Of a stretch of 59,694 nucleotides of DNA, positions 40,340-50,089 are shown piece by piece. Below the pieces are notes generated by a model. The model was not told the origin of the DNA, did not search any database, and saw only the letters and a program-made list of their open reading frames with translations. A program made the position numbers and the translations under genes. The stretch is from positions 1 to 59,694 of the forward strand of contig WPIO01000396.1 in the NCBI GenBank assembly GCA_009760855.2, written 5' to 3'. Each line of letters begins with the position of its first letter. Positions within the stretch are counted from its first letter, which is position 1. Source of the DNA: Cristatella mucedo. Its lineage: Eukaryota; Bryozoa; Phylactolaemata; Cristatellidae.

Positions 40340-40920
40340 ACGAATAAAGTCCGAAAATACTACGTGAAGGACGTTGGCCATATTTAAAGCTAAAACAATA
40401 AAAAAAATTTCTTTTACTAGCACATGTTTTTAATATTATCATGTACCATTCCTAAGGGTGAGCGGAGTATTACTTCCCACCCTGGCACCGAAATCCGGAG
40501 CCGCAACCCGCCGTCGGTATTAAGAGCTATCCGATTGCTAAGGACATCGTCAATATGTACGCCTACTCTCGGGTTTCCCGGTTCAGCACTCACGAGTCCC
40601 CCTGAGCACGAAGTTACTTACCAAAACACTGCTTCTTGATAGCCGATGAACTAATATATATATTCTTTATTATTTCACATCAACCCAAAGTAGTTCCAAC
40701 AGCTATTCGCCGAGAGACATCGATCCTACTTATAGCAGGCAAGGTGTGGTAAAACTTGCGGCCGCTAGTGGGTATATCCGTTCAAAAGCTACTAAGACAG
40801 GGCTGCGAGGCTAATAAGGCAACACTTGACAGTTACAGAAACTGCGCTTCGAGTTAATTATATGGTATGGTGATTTGATTGTCAATGAAATTGGTATAAA
40901 TGTAATACATTTTTCCATAA
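40340..40920. other. Intergenic stretch, weak repeat similarity only
   Basis: No gene seen. The part at about 40585-40680 resembles 38450-38530 (CCCTGAGCACGAAGTTAC-type segment followed by ACCAAAACACTGCTTC), suggesting an unnamed old dispersed repeat. Confidence 0.35.
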
Positions 40921-40924
40921 TTGT

Positions 40925-41045
40925 GCATAAATCAGCACATTATGTTATCTCTCGTGAATACTGTCGCTACTACATCAATCAACTTCTGTCTGAGCTTCAC
41001 GGTCTCCCTATTATGCACCAAATTGAACAAGATTATCCCTCCGTG
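40925..41045 (+). mobile_element. Very degenerate LINE-B fragment
   Basis: Translates as SREYCRYYINQLLSELHGLP, which aligns with the CRERRSCHITPLLTDLHWLP segment of LINE-B. Confidence 0.5.
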
Positions 41046-41083
41046 ACTCCAATCGCTTGCATCTTCCAGTGTAATAGTAATAC

Positions 41084-43075
41084 AAATACTGCACTTGATA
41101 AAGCACCCTCTGAGAACTCAATCTCTTTCCAGGCGCTTTACATTCGTTGCAAAAGAAACACGATCAAAAGGTGAGTCGCATTATGCTTGATAATCAACAT
41201 GAATAACATGGCTAGGGGTTACATGCACAGGGTCGGCATGCATGTGAGGTTAGTGGCAGCATCCACAGTGTCAGCACTCATAAGCACATAAAGAACGATT
41301 CAAAGGGACTCACTAACTGCTGTCATATATAGGTGCGTTTTTAATTTCTTTTTAAATGTGGTCGAATCGGGGATGTCGTGATGCAAGTCTGGAGTGAGCT
41401 CCAGGCTTTGGGAGCCTACGAACTAAGTGGCCGGTCTGCAAAAGATTTGGTGTTTGTACAAGGAATAGGTAAACAGTTAGTTTCGGGAAAAGCTAGGTCG
41501 AGTATAATGCTTAGCCTGGTGGGGGAGTACATCTAATAGGTAAGCTGGAGCCAAATAATAAAGGGACCTAAAAGTGACCAACACAACCTTGATGTCGATC
41601 TGTTGTTTGACTGGTAGCCAGTGCAGATCGGCGAGAAGTGGTGTTGTAGTTTGTTCGCACAGCAGAGAGCCAGCCGATGCCCATCGCCGACAGTTTATTA
41701 CCAACGCGCGGAGCCCAAGAGAGCGCGGCTCCCTTCGGCCCCTCCTACTCTCACTCGACTCCCCCTCCCAGATTCGCGTTCCCTCCTCCCCACTCCCTCC
41801 CAACCACAACTCATCCGGTGAGTTGGTGGGAGGACAAAGGCAGCCTCTGTCCATGCCACATCACAGGCGGACCACAGCTGTGCACCGGCCCCTCTCGGTG
41901 GTGCTTCTTACAGCTCACCAGTGGCTTATCAGAGGAGCCTGCACACAATGCATACATAAATACATACATACGTACGAACTACAGGTGTGATATGGCAACT
42001 GCGACTCTCACGACAGACAAGCCTGGCTGCAGAGTTTTGCACTAGCTGTAATCGCCTGATTTCGCGTGCCGGTTGGCCAGCAAGCAGTGAGTCACAGAAG
42101 TCAAGACAGGATGTCATAAATTCGTGGACCAATTTAGGTTTAGTATTTCTGTATAAACAGGTACAAATTTAAGCAACTTTATCTGACTGAAATGAGGCAG
42201 ACTTTATTGTGGAGCTGATGTGGTCGTCAAATGAAAGGTCACTTTAGAACATGACACATAGATTTCGTGCAGATTCAACAGAAGACATGCTGGCCCAGCC
42301 GATTTTGAGCGCTAGTCTTTATAGTTTCTGAATCACACTCGGTTTTGCCGATAAATAGTGAGCTAGATGTATCATCGTTAAATTTAAGAAAATTTGCTGC
42401 CATCCGAGAGCGGATGTCATCAATACATGCAGTAAGGTTAGCCGAGAGAATTCAACGTGCTGGAGGGGTGAGAGGGATCAAAGCAAAGGTACAACCGAGT
42501 GTCATGCGCATAGAAGTGAAAGCCTAGATTGTGCTTGGCCATCACATCAGCAAGAGGTAGAGTATAAACCGTCAAAAGAACCGGACCTAGCACAGAGCTC
42601 TGAGGTACCCCATATTTCAGAGGTACCTCGGATGATCTTTGTCCATTCACGTTAATACTCTGGAGTCTCCCACTGAGACAGGACCTGAACCAAGGCAGAG
42701 CAGTGCCAGTGATGCCCAGGCGAGATGAGAGGCGCTCAAGAAGAACTTTGTGGTCGATAGTATCAAAAGCTACCGAAAGATCGAGCAAAGCAAGCAGAGA
42801 CACTCTAACCATGTCTGCATTCCTAAGTAGGTCGTTGTATACCCGAAGCAATGCTGACTCTGTGGAGTGATTAGCTCTAAAGCGGGACTGGAACTTACTA
42901 GTAAGGTTTGAAGTTTCAATATATGAGTTCAGCTGGTCTGCCACTACCCGTTCCAGTATCTTTGATAGGAATGGTAGAAAGGAGACTAGGCAGTAATGGC
43001 TCAAGATCTCTTGGTCTAGTGCCGCTTTCTTGAGCTTGCCTGACTAGAGCTTTTTTAAAGGTGCTGGAAGCGTAT
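41084..43075 (-). mobile_element. LINE-B copy, longest, interrupted by a solo LTR
   Basis: Runs from the tail (ACTGCACTTGATAAAGCACC) through the C-terminal ORF. After the insertion at 41645-41983 it continues through RT: LSKILERVVADQLNSYIETS, LLDLSVAFDTIDHKVLLERL, GVPQSSVLGPVLLTVYTLPL and HFYAHDTRLYLCF. YADD is changed to YAHD, so the polymerase active site is lost. It ends near 43075, after the LTLR-like region. Confidence 0.9.
41645..41983 (-). mobile_element. Solo LTR-like insertion with 5-bp target duplication
   Basis: 339 bp, beginning TGTAGTTTGTTCG and ending CGTACGAACTACA, so TG...CA ends with short inverted repeats. It is flanked by GGTGT at 41640-41644 and 41984-41988. Read on the minus strand it has an AATAAA (about 41693) near its 3' end, as in an LTR R/U5 border. 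It splits a LINE-B copy whose uninterrupted relatives show a single GGTGT site. No internal retroelement sequence is present. Confidence 0.85.
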
Positions 43076-43257
43076 CTATTTTCCTTGCTCCTTTGGTGTG
43101 TTCTTTCATGATCGGATGATTTTTCCAGTCACTCTCGTCATTCAGGCTAAATAGAAATATGTTGATGAGTAATCAGGCCTTGAATTCATGGGCAATGAAC
43201 GTCTGGAACTGGCACCTGTCTCTGCTTGAGTGACCCGACATAAATCAAGGTCCTTTT

Positions 43258-43435
43258 AGGTAGTACCTGATTTAACACCATCTTTGTGTAGCGACTGAAG
43301 AGCATCTGCGGCTATCAACTTCGTTTGCAGTGACAATAAAGGATCGCCCGCTGCAGGATTCGAACGCATGCCTTCGTGACCGAGATCGAGAAAAAGCAGC
43401 TGCCTTAGCTAGTGTGCCATCACAGCTCCATCTAG
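43258..43435 (-). mobile_element. SINE1 copy
   Basis: Complement of CCTGATTTAACACCATCTTT, GCGACTGAAGAGCATCTGCG, AATAAAGGATCGCCCGCTGC, AGGATTCGAACGCATGC and AGCAGCTGCCTTAGCTAGTG. Confidence 0.82.
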
Positions 43436-43439
43436 TCTG

Positions 43440-44120
43440 CTCAGTTTTCCGAGCTCTTCCATACACCCCCTGCTGTGAGGGCATCTTTTCTGTCGCTTCG
43501 TGCGTTCACTACTCAATTGAGCATGATGCAGTACACGTTACCCACCGGTATTACTACTACGCAGTAGTCGTTAGTAGCTTCTATTGTTCTTTTTTCGTAC
43601 TCGTCTAAGCTTTAAACTCAAGTGCTTGTGAATGCTCGCCTATGCGCAACACCGTGCTTGTCATTAGCTCAGGGTTATTTCTTCTATTGAAGCAGTAATA
43701 AAAGTAATAAAGCACACGAATAGTGGCACATTTCTTCTAGTGTACTAAACATTAGATCACCATTCTTATTTGTACTGATGATACATCTCTATGACCAACC
43801 TTGAGTGAGAAAAAGGGGCGACTTTAAAAGCACTACGGTATATATTATATAAATACGATAGGCTGCCGAAGCGAAAATATTTGCTGAAAAGGCTGACAAG
43901 ACAGCAGGGTAATTAGCAATATATCATTTCAGCCACTTTTAGCAATAGATGGAGAATTTCACCACTTCAGTAGTAGCTGGGCTATGGGACACCTTAGCTC
44001 AGCATGTTAAGCGACTACAGATGAATTGCCGACAGCCACCTTGAGGAGCCTTAATCCAGCTGCCAGCTCCTGCAATGTTCCCAGGCTCAACACTATTGTA
44101 ATAAGATTTCAAGCTACTTT
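43440..44120. other. Intergenic stretch, no recognised content
   Basis: No gene or clear repeat. A faint SINE1-like segment (AGGAGCCTTAATCCAGCTGC) occurs near 44050. Confidence 0.4.
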
Positions 44121-44129
44121 CGTCGTCAC

Positions 44130-44620
44130 CTACAGAGCAAAGTTCTTACGCTGACCCACAAGGCCCGCCACGGCTTGGCTCCTTCATACCTAGCTGAACT
44201 GCTGCATCAGTTTCAGCCTGTTCGCGCCCTCAGGTCCTGTGTGGACAATAAATTAGCTGTCCCATTCCTCCGCTTAAAGACAGTTGGCGACAGAAGCTTT
44301 AGCTCTGCAGGTCCTAGACTGTGGAACTCGCTTCCACAATTCTTACGCAACGACATCTACTCTCCAACTGCCGACTATGGCACATCTTTTTCAGCGGTCC
44401 TGAACTGCTACTTCTATGCTACTCACTACCTCAACTGCTCTCCTAACTCTGCTATGCTTCCCACTTTCTCTTTGTTGCGTGAGACGAAGTCTGTTGGCTA
44501 CCGAATGCGTACCGAAAGCCGCTTAGGCTGTGAGAACGCTATACAAAACTCTCCTGCGTAACATCCACATGGTCTTTATGACTTTGTGGAGTTACTGACG
44601 GAGATACATTACATTACTCA
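44130..44620 (+). mobile_element. LINE-A copy, young
   Basis: Open frame for MAPSYLAELLHQFQPVRALR through LWNSLPQFLRNDIY and ETKSVGYRMRTESRLGCENA to the stop, then the 3' UTR and ATACATTACATTAC tail. Its 128-residue C-terminus is identical to that of the copy at 50629-51240, with only a few silent base changes. It is truncated at its 5' side near GCAAAGTTCTTACGC. Confidence 0.92.
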
Positions 44621-44946
44621 CACGCAGCCCAAAACGACTAGTGGGCGCATTGTTCTTTTGTGCTCACCAGTCTACCATCTCCCTGACAGCATCCCTATAT
44701 TCGACAGGCCTTCTTTGAAAAGCCCCCAGGCTCTGGTACTCATACAGTAGCCCTATAATGCTAAAATCTGCAGAAGGCATCAAAAGCACACCAAAGATAG
44801 CATTAAAGTAGCCAAAACGCCTGGCACAGGAGAACTCGGGTAATATTGCCATTTCGCTATGCTGCTCCGTTCTGCAGGTGGCTGAGGAATGACAGGCTGT
44901 TAACAAGATCACAAGCACGAAACAATCCAGCAAGTTGCTACAGCCT

Positions 44947-44952
44947 TTTATT
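44947..44952 (-). terminator. Polyadenylation signal candidate for the bZIP gene
   Basis: TTTATT on the plus strand is AATAAA on the minus strand, about 165 bp beyond the bZIP stop codon. Best candidate in the expected range. Confidence 0.45.
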
Positions 44953-45115
44953 AATTTGGAGCACATGGAATCTTTTACGTTAAGCTGTTTTTTTTTTAGG
45001 TGACTTGATGACAGAAAAGAAAGATTACATAATTTCTCAGCAGCATGCTCATACTCAATGCACGACTCTCAGCTTCCAGGTCAAGGCTCATCGTCCGATA
45101 TCGGCGGTCGCTGGT

Positions 45116-45919
45116 CTACTCATCCTCTCCGCTCGCACGTTGTGCTGCTGCCCTGCCCTGCACGGCAAGCATGGACTCGGCGAGTATCGCCTGCGCCCGC
45201 TCGACCATCTCCTCCAGCTCTCGGACTTGGATCTTCAGACGAGCGTTGTCAGCCTCCAAGCTGCCCACCGTCGAGCTCATTTCCACCAGCTTCCTCTTCC
45301 TCTGCTGGCGACAGCTCCTGGACGCCTCGTTGTTCTTGCGTCTCCGCTCTGCATACTTCTGCTCGCTGTGAGGCAAGCTCGCAGCGACCAGAGCGAGCGA
45401 AACAGGTAGCAGCAGACTGTCGGCAGCCGCACTGAAGCTGTAGGCATGCTCCTCGAGCACGCTACTGTCGGGCGAGGAGACGATACTGCAATCCACAGGA
45501 GCGTCGACATCTGGATCGTGGGAGAGCACAGTGACAACGTCTTCAGCGACGGCTGCTTCTTGGACGACGACAGCATTTTCCAGCCTGTCTGTTTCAAGTG
45601 CTAGACTCTTGACTTCAGTATCGGCGGCGGTGGAAGGTAGCTCGACGGCGTTCGAAATTACAGCCATCTCTACGGGACGGCTGTTCTGAAGAGCGTCGTT
45701 AGCCACACCAATGATTTGGTCATCATCAATAAGCAGAATATCTCGCAAAAAGTCGTCTCTGAGTGTGCTGAGAACGACGTCTTCGTCACTGTCTCCTAGT
45801 GCAACGGAGACTCCGGAAAAGCAGTCTCGAGAATTCTGCAGCGCCTCGGGCTCATCGTTAACCGCCAGTTGTAGATCCAGTGCTGCCGAGACGGCCATGC
45901 CTAAGATATCGCATGGCTC
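45116..45919 (-). CDS. bZIP gene, last exon
   Basis: The minus-strand acceptor CTTTTTAG precedes GAGCCATGCGATATC. The frame EPCDILGMAVSAALDLQLA is open through the exon to the stop after QRASGEDE. It holds the complete bZIP domain and is the most secure part of this gene. Confidence 0.88.
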   Translation of the reverse strand, partial: EPCDILGMAVSAALDLQLAVNDEPEALQNSRDCFSGVSVALGDSDEDVVLSTLRDDFLRDILLIDDDQIIGVANDALQNSRPVEMAVISNAVELPSTAADTEVKSLALETDRLENAVVVQEAAVAEDVVTVLSHDPDVDAPVDCSIVSSPDSSVLEEHAYSFSAAADSLLLPVSLALVAASLPHSEQKYAERRRKNNEASRSCRQQRKRKLVEMSSTVGSLEADNARLKIQVRELEEMVERAQAILAESMLAVQGRAAAQRASGEDE

Positions 45920-47232
45920 CTAAAAAGACATAACCGGACACAAAGGTCAGAGAATCCAACTCATGTATATAGCGACAGATGAGCCTTAGCAGCTAATACT
46001 CGATCGCAGAAGGAAATATAGGATTGCCTGCTGCCAGTCTTGATAGCACTACGTAGGTCGTGGTATGACCCAGACAGGCAACCCAAATGGCTGTTACACT
46101 GTAAAAACGAAGTGCCTGTGGTCGAAGCCAGACATGGAAGCTGCTAACATGTCGGCAGAAACCACGAAGAGAAAAAAGGAGATATAATAACTGCAGATAG
46201 AATATAATATAATAGCTGCAGATAGAAACAGTAATCAAAGTTGCCTGGAGCTTCTCGACGACCTCAGGAAAAAACAGCGACCCTTTTAATGTGGCACAAC
46301 TTGCAGTCGGTGTTGACCACTAACAGAAAACGCTGTGCTTAGTCAGAGCTTCAAAGAATCGGGAGGGAGGACAGCAATAGCATGCACACTGCTACTTGGG
46401 TGATCAAAAGCTAGGGTACCTGGCTAGCAGTAGCTATGCTTTCATCGCCCAAGTCGCCGTCAACGCTGCTGTAGTTGTAGCATGCAAGAGAATCAAAATC
46501 ACTGAATGGTTCAATTAAGTCACAGAGAGGCAGATCAAGGCCGATGTGCTCCAATGGCTTCGCCTTGCTGCAGACTGCAACGGTCAGTAGCAATGAGCAT
46601 TGCATCATCTGCAGTGATTGTATGCACTTACACCATGGCGAATTGAACTGCACAAACTGCACGCATCCGACTGCACGTGAAGGCGACTTCCTGGGGTCGG
46701 GCAAATAGCATTTGCAGCCGTGCTAAGCGAGGGCAAGCTCAAGCGGTGCCTTATCGAATTCTTCCCAGGTGTGTGTCAGCCGGAGTCGTCACGTGACGAA
46801 TGATTTGAGGCCCGGCGATAAGGCTGGTAGCAGTCAGATCTGGGGTGTATCATGAGACAGGCCAATGGCTGCCGGGCAGCTTTCGAGCTCGCGCTTGTGT
46901 GTGTGCGCGCGTGTGTGTGTGTGCGTGCGTGCGCGTGTGTGCTGGCGGTTGACAATACACATTCGCACTGCCCTATAAGCTCACCGGTGTCAAATAGGCC
47001 ACTTGTCTTTCTGATCGAACGCAGTGGCAGGCAGGAGCTCCGAGATGGCACTCGTCAGCTGCCAGTCGTCCTCCAGGTCTGCAGCCGTCGATCGCTGCTG
47101 CTGTAGTTGTAGCTGCCAGCTGTAGCAGTCGTCTCCCTCGCTGTCGGCGATCGCGAAACCGATGTAGTCCGTCAGGGTGAACATTTCTGGTAGCTGGGCT
47201 TCTGGGCTCTGCTCTCTCCCGGATGTTTCCAC
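45116..47232 (-). CDS. bZIP transcription factor, three exons (exon 1 tentative)
   Basis: Exon 3 (45116-45919) and exon 2 (46420-46567) join in phase 0 (CAG|GAG). Exon 1 (about 47003-47232) is tentative; using donor AA/GTGG it gives 393 residues in all. The N-terminal half is acidic and Ser/Asp/Leu-rich, as in activation domains (DLPLCDLIEPFSDFDSLACY; VALGDSDEDVVLSTL). The C-terminal bZIP (45179-45358) has basic region KYAERRRKNNEASRSCRQQR with the N-x-x-S-x-x-C-R pattern (NEASRSCR) and a zipper with Met-Leu-Leu-Leu-Ala at heptad d positions. The basic region mixes features of the C/EBP, PAR and ATF groups and I cannot assign a named orthologue. Expected role: nuclear dimeric DNA-binding regulator. 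Confidence 0.75.
45962..46075 (-). mobile_element. SINE1 fragment in the bZIP intron
   Basis: ATATAGCGACAGATGAGCCT, TAGCAGCTAATACTCGATCGCAGAAGG, ATAGGATTGCCTGCTGC and a box-B-like complement. It lies in intron 2 of the bZIP gene. Confidence 0.65.
46420..46567 (-). CDS. bZIP gene, middle exon
   Basis: Acceptor GTCTGCAG, then (C)AAGGCGAAGCC encoding KAKPLEHIGLDLPLCDLIEP and further FSDFDSLACYNYSSVDGDLG to GCTAGCCAG, with donor CAG/GTACCC. Phase 2 in, phase 0 out, exactly fitting the last exon. An alternative acceptor TTGCAG lies 7 nt upstream. Confidence 0.72.
46786..46799. promoter_or_regulatory. 14-bp palindrome TCGTCACGTGACGA
   Basis: Perfect palindrome containing the CACGTG E-box and two TGACG half-sites of the CREB/ATF type. 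Located between exons 1 and 2 of the bZIP gene. Binding by E-box or bZIP proteins is inference. Confidence 0.5.
46893..46942. repeat. (TG)n / (CG)-mixed microsatellite
   Basis: Alternating TG with CG steps (GTGTGTGTGCGCGCGTGTGT and onward), a possible Z-DNA-forming tract, in intron 1 of the bZIP gene. Confidence 0.9.
47003..47232 (-). CDS. bZIP gene, putative first exon
   Basis: Open frame METSGREQSPEAQLPEMFTL, then TDYIGFAIADSEGDDCYSW, a Gln run and DDWQLTSAISELLPATAFDQ. Met17 is an alternative start. The composition (acidic, Gln-rich) fits the rest of the protein. Two phase-2 donors exist: a weak AA/GTGG at 47002, and a consensus CCG/GTGAGC at 46984 that would retain an in-frame TGA (46990-46992). 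Confidence 0.45.
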
Positions 47233-47321
47233 TTTTCACAGCTGAAACTCGCGAGCGGGAGCATTGGCAGCCACGACCTGGCCGTAAAGGTGGAGCCGGC
47301 ATCGCTGTAGCCAGCTGCTGC

Positions 47322-47355
47322 TCCCCCCCCCCCGCCCGCCGCCCGCCCGCCCGCC
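47322..47355. repeat. Poly-C / (CCCG)n tract
   Basis: A run of C followed by CCCGCCCGCC-type repeats, in the presumed 5' leader region of the bZIP gene. Confidence 0.85.
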
Positions 47356-47799
47356 CCGAGGGTCAGGGCAACCGGCAGAAGGAGGGAGAGACCCGAGGAA
47401 GCGCTACAGCGCCCGTCGCCTATAGCCCAGCGGAAGATCTAGCTAGCCCTTAGCAGTCCCGACTTGCCCAATCGACCGGAAATGCAAGCGGCCTAGCGGG
47501 TCGAAGCGACCATGTTTCCGACTGAGCGCTGCTGCAGACGTTCCTGCGGCCTGACGGTGCACGAGGATAAGAGCAGCCAGCGGCCAGAGAGAGAGAGACC
47601 GACGAGCTCAACGAGCGGGGCCAGTCATACTCAGCATAACCCTAAATAACGCGATGCGCCAGCAGTGCTAATCGAGCTCGGCAGAGCTTACCACACTCAG
47701 AGGTATCAGTCACCCTCCGCCAGCACCCGCCCGCTGCAGCGCAATGATTTACATCTTCCGGCGCATGACTACTGTAAGGGCCCACGACAGCTATTCTGG

Positions 47800-47900
47800 G
47801 ACTTCTGCGTCATTGGCAGCCAATAAAAATGCCGATGTTGAGTCACGTGGGTGGCTGCCATTATTAATAAATAGTGGGCGGTCCTACGCTTCGCTGGTGT
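47800..47900 (-). promoter_or_regulatory. Candidate promoter region upstream of the bZIP gene
   Basis: Holds ATTGGCAGCCAAT (47812-47824; two CCAAT boxes in opposite orientation), TGAGTCA (47839-47845, AP-1 type) overlapping CACGTG (47844-47849), an ATTAATAAATAG AT-rich element and GGGCGG. About 600 bp upstream of the first bZIP Met. It could drive either strand. Confidence 0.4.
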
Positions 47901-48295
47901 ACCGATGGGTGCTAGGCAGCCGTTCTCCAGCCGCGGTGTCTGCTAGAGAGTTTGCCAGGTGCGGAGGAGGCTGCTTATACATATGTATCGCGACATAGCA
48001 CAGTCAGTCAATGCGAGAAAGCCGCTAACCTCTAGTAGCTCTGGTAGCGCGAAACTTGAGTAAATGCGGCGTCTATCGGCGAGGCTACGAGAAGGCTGCA
48101 TGTAAACTCCCAAATGTACTAGTTCTACGCTATTTCAAGTACTTCAGCCAATGCTATTCATTCACTATACTCCCGGCGCCTTCCTCCCGCAGCAGTTCCG
48201 TTGACATTACGGGGTCTGGATGATAACCTCCGACCCCTAGCTCCCACCTCCGCATTGCGGCTTACAGGAGTCCCGTTCCGTCTGTAAAGTAAATA

Positions 48296-48478
48296 AATAA
48301 ATACTAGCTGATTTAACAGCCTCTTTTTGTATAGCGACAGAAGAGCCTTTATTGCTATCACCACCTCTTGCAGTGGCGATAAAGGATCGCCCATCGCAAG
48401 ATTCGTACCCACGACATTGGGACCGAGGTTGTGAAAAGCAACCGCCTTACCTAGTTCGCCATCGCGGCTCTGTCGCTA
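48296..48478 (-). mobile_element. SINE1 copy, full length
   Basis: Complement of AATACTAGCTGATTTAACAG, TTGTATAGCGACAGAAGAGC, GATAAAGGATCGCCCATCGC, AAGATTCGTACCCACGACA, AAAGCAACCGCCTTACCTAG and TTCGCCATCGCGGCTC. One of the most complete copies. Confidence 0.87.
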
Positions 48479-48781
48479 TATCGGCCTCTTTTTTGTTCAT
48501 AGCTGACAGTTATTAGGGATCTGTAAGATGGGGCAACTAAAGGAAGACATTGCAAACTGTTTCTCTACTACGGAGTCCGCATAATATAGGCATCAGCTGC
48601 CTCCCAAGTCTCCCGGCGAGAACCTGTCTGGCCGACGCATTGCAGGCTCCGCCCTCGAGCTGCCTCTATTGTTCAGTTAACAATGCCGAGCTGGCCCGGG
48701 CAGGCCCGAGCGTGAATAGAACTGGCCGTGCAAAGTTTCCCGGCCGCGGGCTTACACACGGTTGAGTCGGCCATGCAATAT

Positions 48782-48965
48782 AGATGGTGAGCGAAGACGG
48801 CACACCGGGTAAGGCGGTTGCTTTTCGCGACCTCGGTCTCGATGATGTGGGTTCGAATTATGCGGTGGGCGATCCTTTTATTGCCGCTGCAAGTGGTAGT
48901 GATAGCCGTAAATGTTCTTCTGTCGCTATACAAAAGAGGCTGTTAAATCAGCTTATTTTTATGAC
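48782..48965 (+). mobile_element. SINE1 copy, full length
   Basis: Head GATGGTGAGCGAAGACGG, ACACCGGGTAAGGCGGTTGC, box B GATGTGGGTTCGAATTATGC, body GGGCGATCCTTTTATTGCCG, and 3' end AAAGAGGCTGTTAAATCAGC. Confidence 0.87.
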
Positions 48966-49204
48966 CCCGTGAAGCTCCAGACACACGTGATGTCGTTCAA
49001 GCACTGCCCGCAGACCGTGCATCCACACGAACCTGCAAAGCATTGGCTAAAGCGGCCACATTGGCCCGCTATCGGCCAGTACGCACGCACACACACAGAT
49101 GAGCTTTTCAATTAGCAAGCGCAGATTTAGCCATTGTTTTCTCATCGACTATAAAATCAGTGGAATCCTTGCGGCACTTGAAAAATGGCTACAAAGTAAA
49201 GTGA

Positions 49205-49368
49205 AGGATTGCGCCTGATTCATCGGCCTCTTTCACAAGGAAAGAAAAAAACCTATGGTAACGTATGCTAACATTCTTGCCATTGGCAATAATGGCAATA
49301 GTGGATTGACTGCTGCAGAACTCAAACCCTCGATCTAGATCATGAAGTGTGTGAACAAGAGCGATCGA
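49205..49368 (-). mobile_element. SINE1 copy, diverged
   Basis: CGCCTGATTCATCGGCCTCT, TTGCCATTGGCAATAATGGC, GACTGCTGCAGAACTCAAAC and CTCGATCTAGATCATGAAG keep the reverse-complement order of SINE1. Confidence 0.6.
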
Positions 49369-49625
49369 GGGCAGCCGAAATTAACGAGTACATTATGAAC
49401 CACACATTCGCTGGAAAAGTTCGCTGCCGAAAGCGCGTCTCGCAGCTGTGTAGCCAAGGCAACTTTAGAAGGAATACTTTTCAAGGCGAAGGCAAAACGT
49501 GTACATTCTCTGAAACCGCCACTCTTTGCAATCGACCAAACTCAATCTGGGACCTCATTCATGCCTACATTACATTAAGCCAATGGAACAGTACTCGCTG
49601 ACGGCAACCCTAGCCATCCATGCCG

Positions 49626-49785
49626 ATCTGGGTTGGTCCAGCGGTTTAGGTGCTCGCCCCGACTAAGGTCTGGCTGAGGTCGTGGGCTCGAGCCCTGAGG
49701 CATATGTGAAGCGCCTGAATAGAGATTTAGTTCTCTTGGGGCGCTATACAAATGAATAATATATATATATATATATATATATACA
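49626..49785 (+). mobile_element. SINE2 copy, full length, with (AT)n end
   Basis: GGTTGGTCCAGCGGTTTAGG (box A), GAGGTCGTGGGCTCGAGCCC (box B), GCATATGTGAAGCGCCTGAA, TAGAGATTTAGTTCTCTTGG, GGCGCTATACAAATGAATAA and (TA)n to 49785. The best SINE2 copy in the window. Confidence 0.9.
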
Positions 49786-50017
49786 AATCTAGAAGCGAGT
49801 AATCCTGGCTTGATATGTGTTAGCTTTCCTATCAGCCACTAGCTCGGTTCTTCTGCTACGCAACTGCTATGCAAATGAGCCAGCATGAACAGCCTAGTTC
49901 TACTGGTAAGGTCATTTGGCTAAAAATAGCCAGGAATGCTTTACTGGAGGATACCCGAGTCGGTTATCTTTGGCCCGCACAAATTTGAATAACGATGATA
50001 ATCTCAAAAATTATCTA

Positions 50018-50082
50018 GAGTGCCTAGAAAGAGATTGAGTTCTCTGAGGGCGCTTTATCAAGTGCATTAGTATTATTATCAC
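50018..50082 (+). mobile_element. LINE-B tail stub
   Basis: AGTGCCTAGAAAGAGATTGA, GTTCTCTGAGGGCGCTTTATC, AAGTGCATTAGTATTATTATC. Confidence 0.82.
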
Positions 50083-50089
50083 AAAAATT

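Noticed and set aside
45005-45435. Plus-strand open frames of 108-134 codons opposite the bZIP exon
   Set aside because: Antisense shadows of the bZIP coding region without motifs of their own.
48820-48870. tRNA gene
   Set aside because: The A and B box-like sequences sit in a repeated SINE body with no foldable acceptor or anticodon stem. All similar sites are SINE1 or SINE2 heads.
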